Below are positions 62,828 through 64,000 of a DNA stretch of 64,000 nucleotides, in pieces. Source of the DNA: Enterobacter sp. RIT418 (GTDB taxonomy: Bacteria > Pseudomonadota > Gammaproteobacteria > Enterobacterales > Enterobacteriaceae). The position numbers were made by a program, and so were the translations under genes. Every line of letters starts with the position of its first letter. The first letter of the stretch is position 1. The notes under the pieces are model-generated. The model did no database searches. It was not told the origin of the DNA and worked only from the letters and a program-made list of their open reading frames with translations. Location: contig NZ_QBJD02000007.1 of the NCBI RefSeq assembly GCF_003057745.1, forward strand, positions 124,001-188,000, read 5' to 3'.

Positions 62828-64000
62828 TTATGGCTCCGGCGGGGCAAACCAGGCGGATTTAAAATCAAACCAGCCCAGGGTGTTCATCCGCAGGCCGCGC
62901 ATGCTGCGCTGGCCCTGAATCATCAGCCAGTGATGGATAAGCGGCACAATCGCCTGCTGCGCCAGCAATTGCTGGCACCAGGCGGCCAGGCTCATTTCGC
63001 CCGCACGCCACTGGGCAGCGTCCTGCTGCCAGTCACGGTCAATGCAGTGCTGGATCAGCGGCACTTCGTACAGGTGTGAAAAGAGCGAGAAATCAAGCGG
63101 CAGGGTGAAGTTGGCGCTGTTGAGCCAGATGTCGCTGACGATGTCTCCGCGGTGCCATTCGTCATAATCCACCTCCTGAATATCAAGGTGAACGCCCTCG
63201 GCGGCCAGCAGCTTGCTCATAATTCGGGCAATAAAGCGGTGCTCCACGTGGTCGCGGTAGTAGGTCAGGGTAATCGACTCAAGCCCGGCAGGCTTTTCTC
63301 CGTGCACGGGCCGGGCGTGGTGCCAGCGCGGCAGCAGGCCGTAGGCCGGGAACCAGTAGGTCTGGTATTGCTCTTCGGCCAGGTAGATCAGGTTGGACGG
63401 AGAGAGGATGTGGCTCACCCACCTGCGCACCTCTCGGCTGGCGCCTCGGCGGCTGCGGGCGTCAAACAGCAGGTAATAGCAGCCCTCTTCAAGACGGCTC
63501 TCCACGGCTTTTTCCCCGTCGGTTGGCCCTTCCAGCGTTAGGCCACAGCTCAGCTCTTCGCTGATCTCAGGCAGGACCCACACGTTGACTTCGTCGATCA
63601 GCGCGCGAAAGCCGAAGTAGTCGTCAAAGGCGCGGATTTTCAGCTGGTTGCTGGTGTTGCGCGTCACCGCGTAGGGACCCGTTCCTACCGGCTGGCTGGC
63701 AAAATGGGGCAGGGATGCCCATTCGCGCGGCAGGATCATCGACGGAACGTAGCCCATGAGCCACGGCAGCCACCGGTCCGGCTCGGTCAGTTCAATATCA
63801 ATGGTCCAGGCCGTGGGGGAGTGGACGCGCGACACGTGGGCATACAGAGGAAGCGCGCGAGCCCGCTGAAGAGAGTCAATGACGTCGTCCATTTCCAGCT
63901 CGCGGCCGTGGTGGAAATGAATACCGGGACGTAAAAAAAAGCGCCAGTGGAGAGGGGAAAGTTGCTGCCAGTGGTGCGCGATATCGGCTTCCAGTTCCCC
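62828..64000 (-). CDS. sgrR: Sugar-phosphate stress regulator SgrR (C-terminal part)
   Basis: The frame is open from the stop at 62828 to the window edge, giving 390 residues; the full protein is about 550, so the N-terminal DNA-binding domain lies outside. What is seen is the solute-binding-protein-like domain (SBP_bac_5 type: [38 protein letters not shown]). SgrR activates sgrS under glucose-phosphate stress in E. coli. It reads toward thiB, 41 bp before the riboswitch. Confidence 0.93.
   Translation of the reverse strand, partial: GELEADIAHHWQQLSPLHWRFFLRPGIHFHHGRELEMDDVIDSLQRARALPLYAHVSRVHSPTAWTIDIELTEPDRWLPWLMGYVPSMILPREWASLPHFASQPVGTGPYAVTRNTSNQLKIRAFDDYFGFRALIDEVNVWVLPEISEELSCGLTLEGPTDGEKAVESRLEEGCYYLLFDARSRRGASREVRRWVSHILSPSNLIYLAEEQYQTYWFPAYGLLPRWHHARPVHGEKPAGLESITLTYYRDHVEHRFIARIMSKLLAAEGVHLDIQEVDYDEWHRGDIVSDIWLNSANFTLPLDFSLFSHLYEVPLIQHCIDRDWQQDAAQWRAGEMSLAAWCQQLLAQQAIVPLIHHWLMIQGQRSMRGLRMNTLGWFDFKSAWFAPPEP

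Overview
The window is an ordinary enterobacterial chromosome segment. It matches, gene for gene and in order, the first 1.5 minutes of the Escherichia coli map, from the end of thrC to sgrR. Protein similarity to E. coli is high but not identical, the DNA is rather GC-rich, and several E. coli loci are missing: yaaW/yaaI after satP, the hok/IS186 segment before nhaA, rihC, the cai-fix region and yabPQ. This suggests Enterobacter or a close relative such as Lelliottia or Leclercia. The genus is an inference; Enterobacteriaceae is firm.

Layout. 1-6.9 kb: thrC end, yaaX, yaaA, alsT, talB, mog, an extra MHS-family transporter, satP. 7-12.7 kb: heat-shock operon dnaK-dnaJ, then nhaA-nhaR. 12.7-19 kb: rpsT (TTG start), then the ribF-ileS-lspA-fkpB-ispH operon. 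19.1-26.1 kb: an accessory sugar islet between ispH and dapB. It holds two cupin-type isomerase genes, a mannose-family PTS (EIIA, B, C, D), a long class I mannose-6-phosphate isomerase and a LacI-family regulator. 26.2-31.9 kb: dapB and carAB with RutR, PurR and ArgR-type control sites. 31.9-35.8 kb: a second accessory stretch with two small lipoproteins and an autotransporter. 36.1-50.5 kb: kefFC, folA, the lptD-surA-pdxA-rsmA-apaG-apaH operon, djlA, rluA, rapA. 50.7-59.3 kb: polB, araBAD, araC, yabI. 59.4-64 kb: thiBPQ behind a TPP riboswitch, and the 3' part of sgrR.

The most interesting part is the sugar islet. Its three transcription units appear to be wired together by one operator, TAAGGTTAATCGATTAATCT. 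It occurs identically, and in the same orientation to the gene, before the cupin operon and before the PTS/isomerase operon. A one-mismatch version lies just before the regulator gene, a fourth related palindrome lies in the divergent promoter region, and a perfect CRP consensus lies between. The predicted logic is PTS import of a hexose as its 6-phosphate, then isomerisation to fructose-6-phosphate and glucose-6-phosphate, under local LacI-type repression and CRP activation. The sugar is unknown.

Other points: four copies of a dispersed CCCTCTCCC / GGGAGAGGG hairpin element (two as an inverted pair between araD and polB, two in direct order between yabI and thiQ), a 24-bp tail-to-tail overlap of the extra transporter with satP, and full conservation of the ara regulatory DNA including a distant araO2 half-site. 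No tRNA, rRNA, CRISPR array, phage or insertion sequence was seen.
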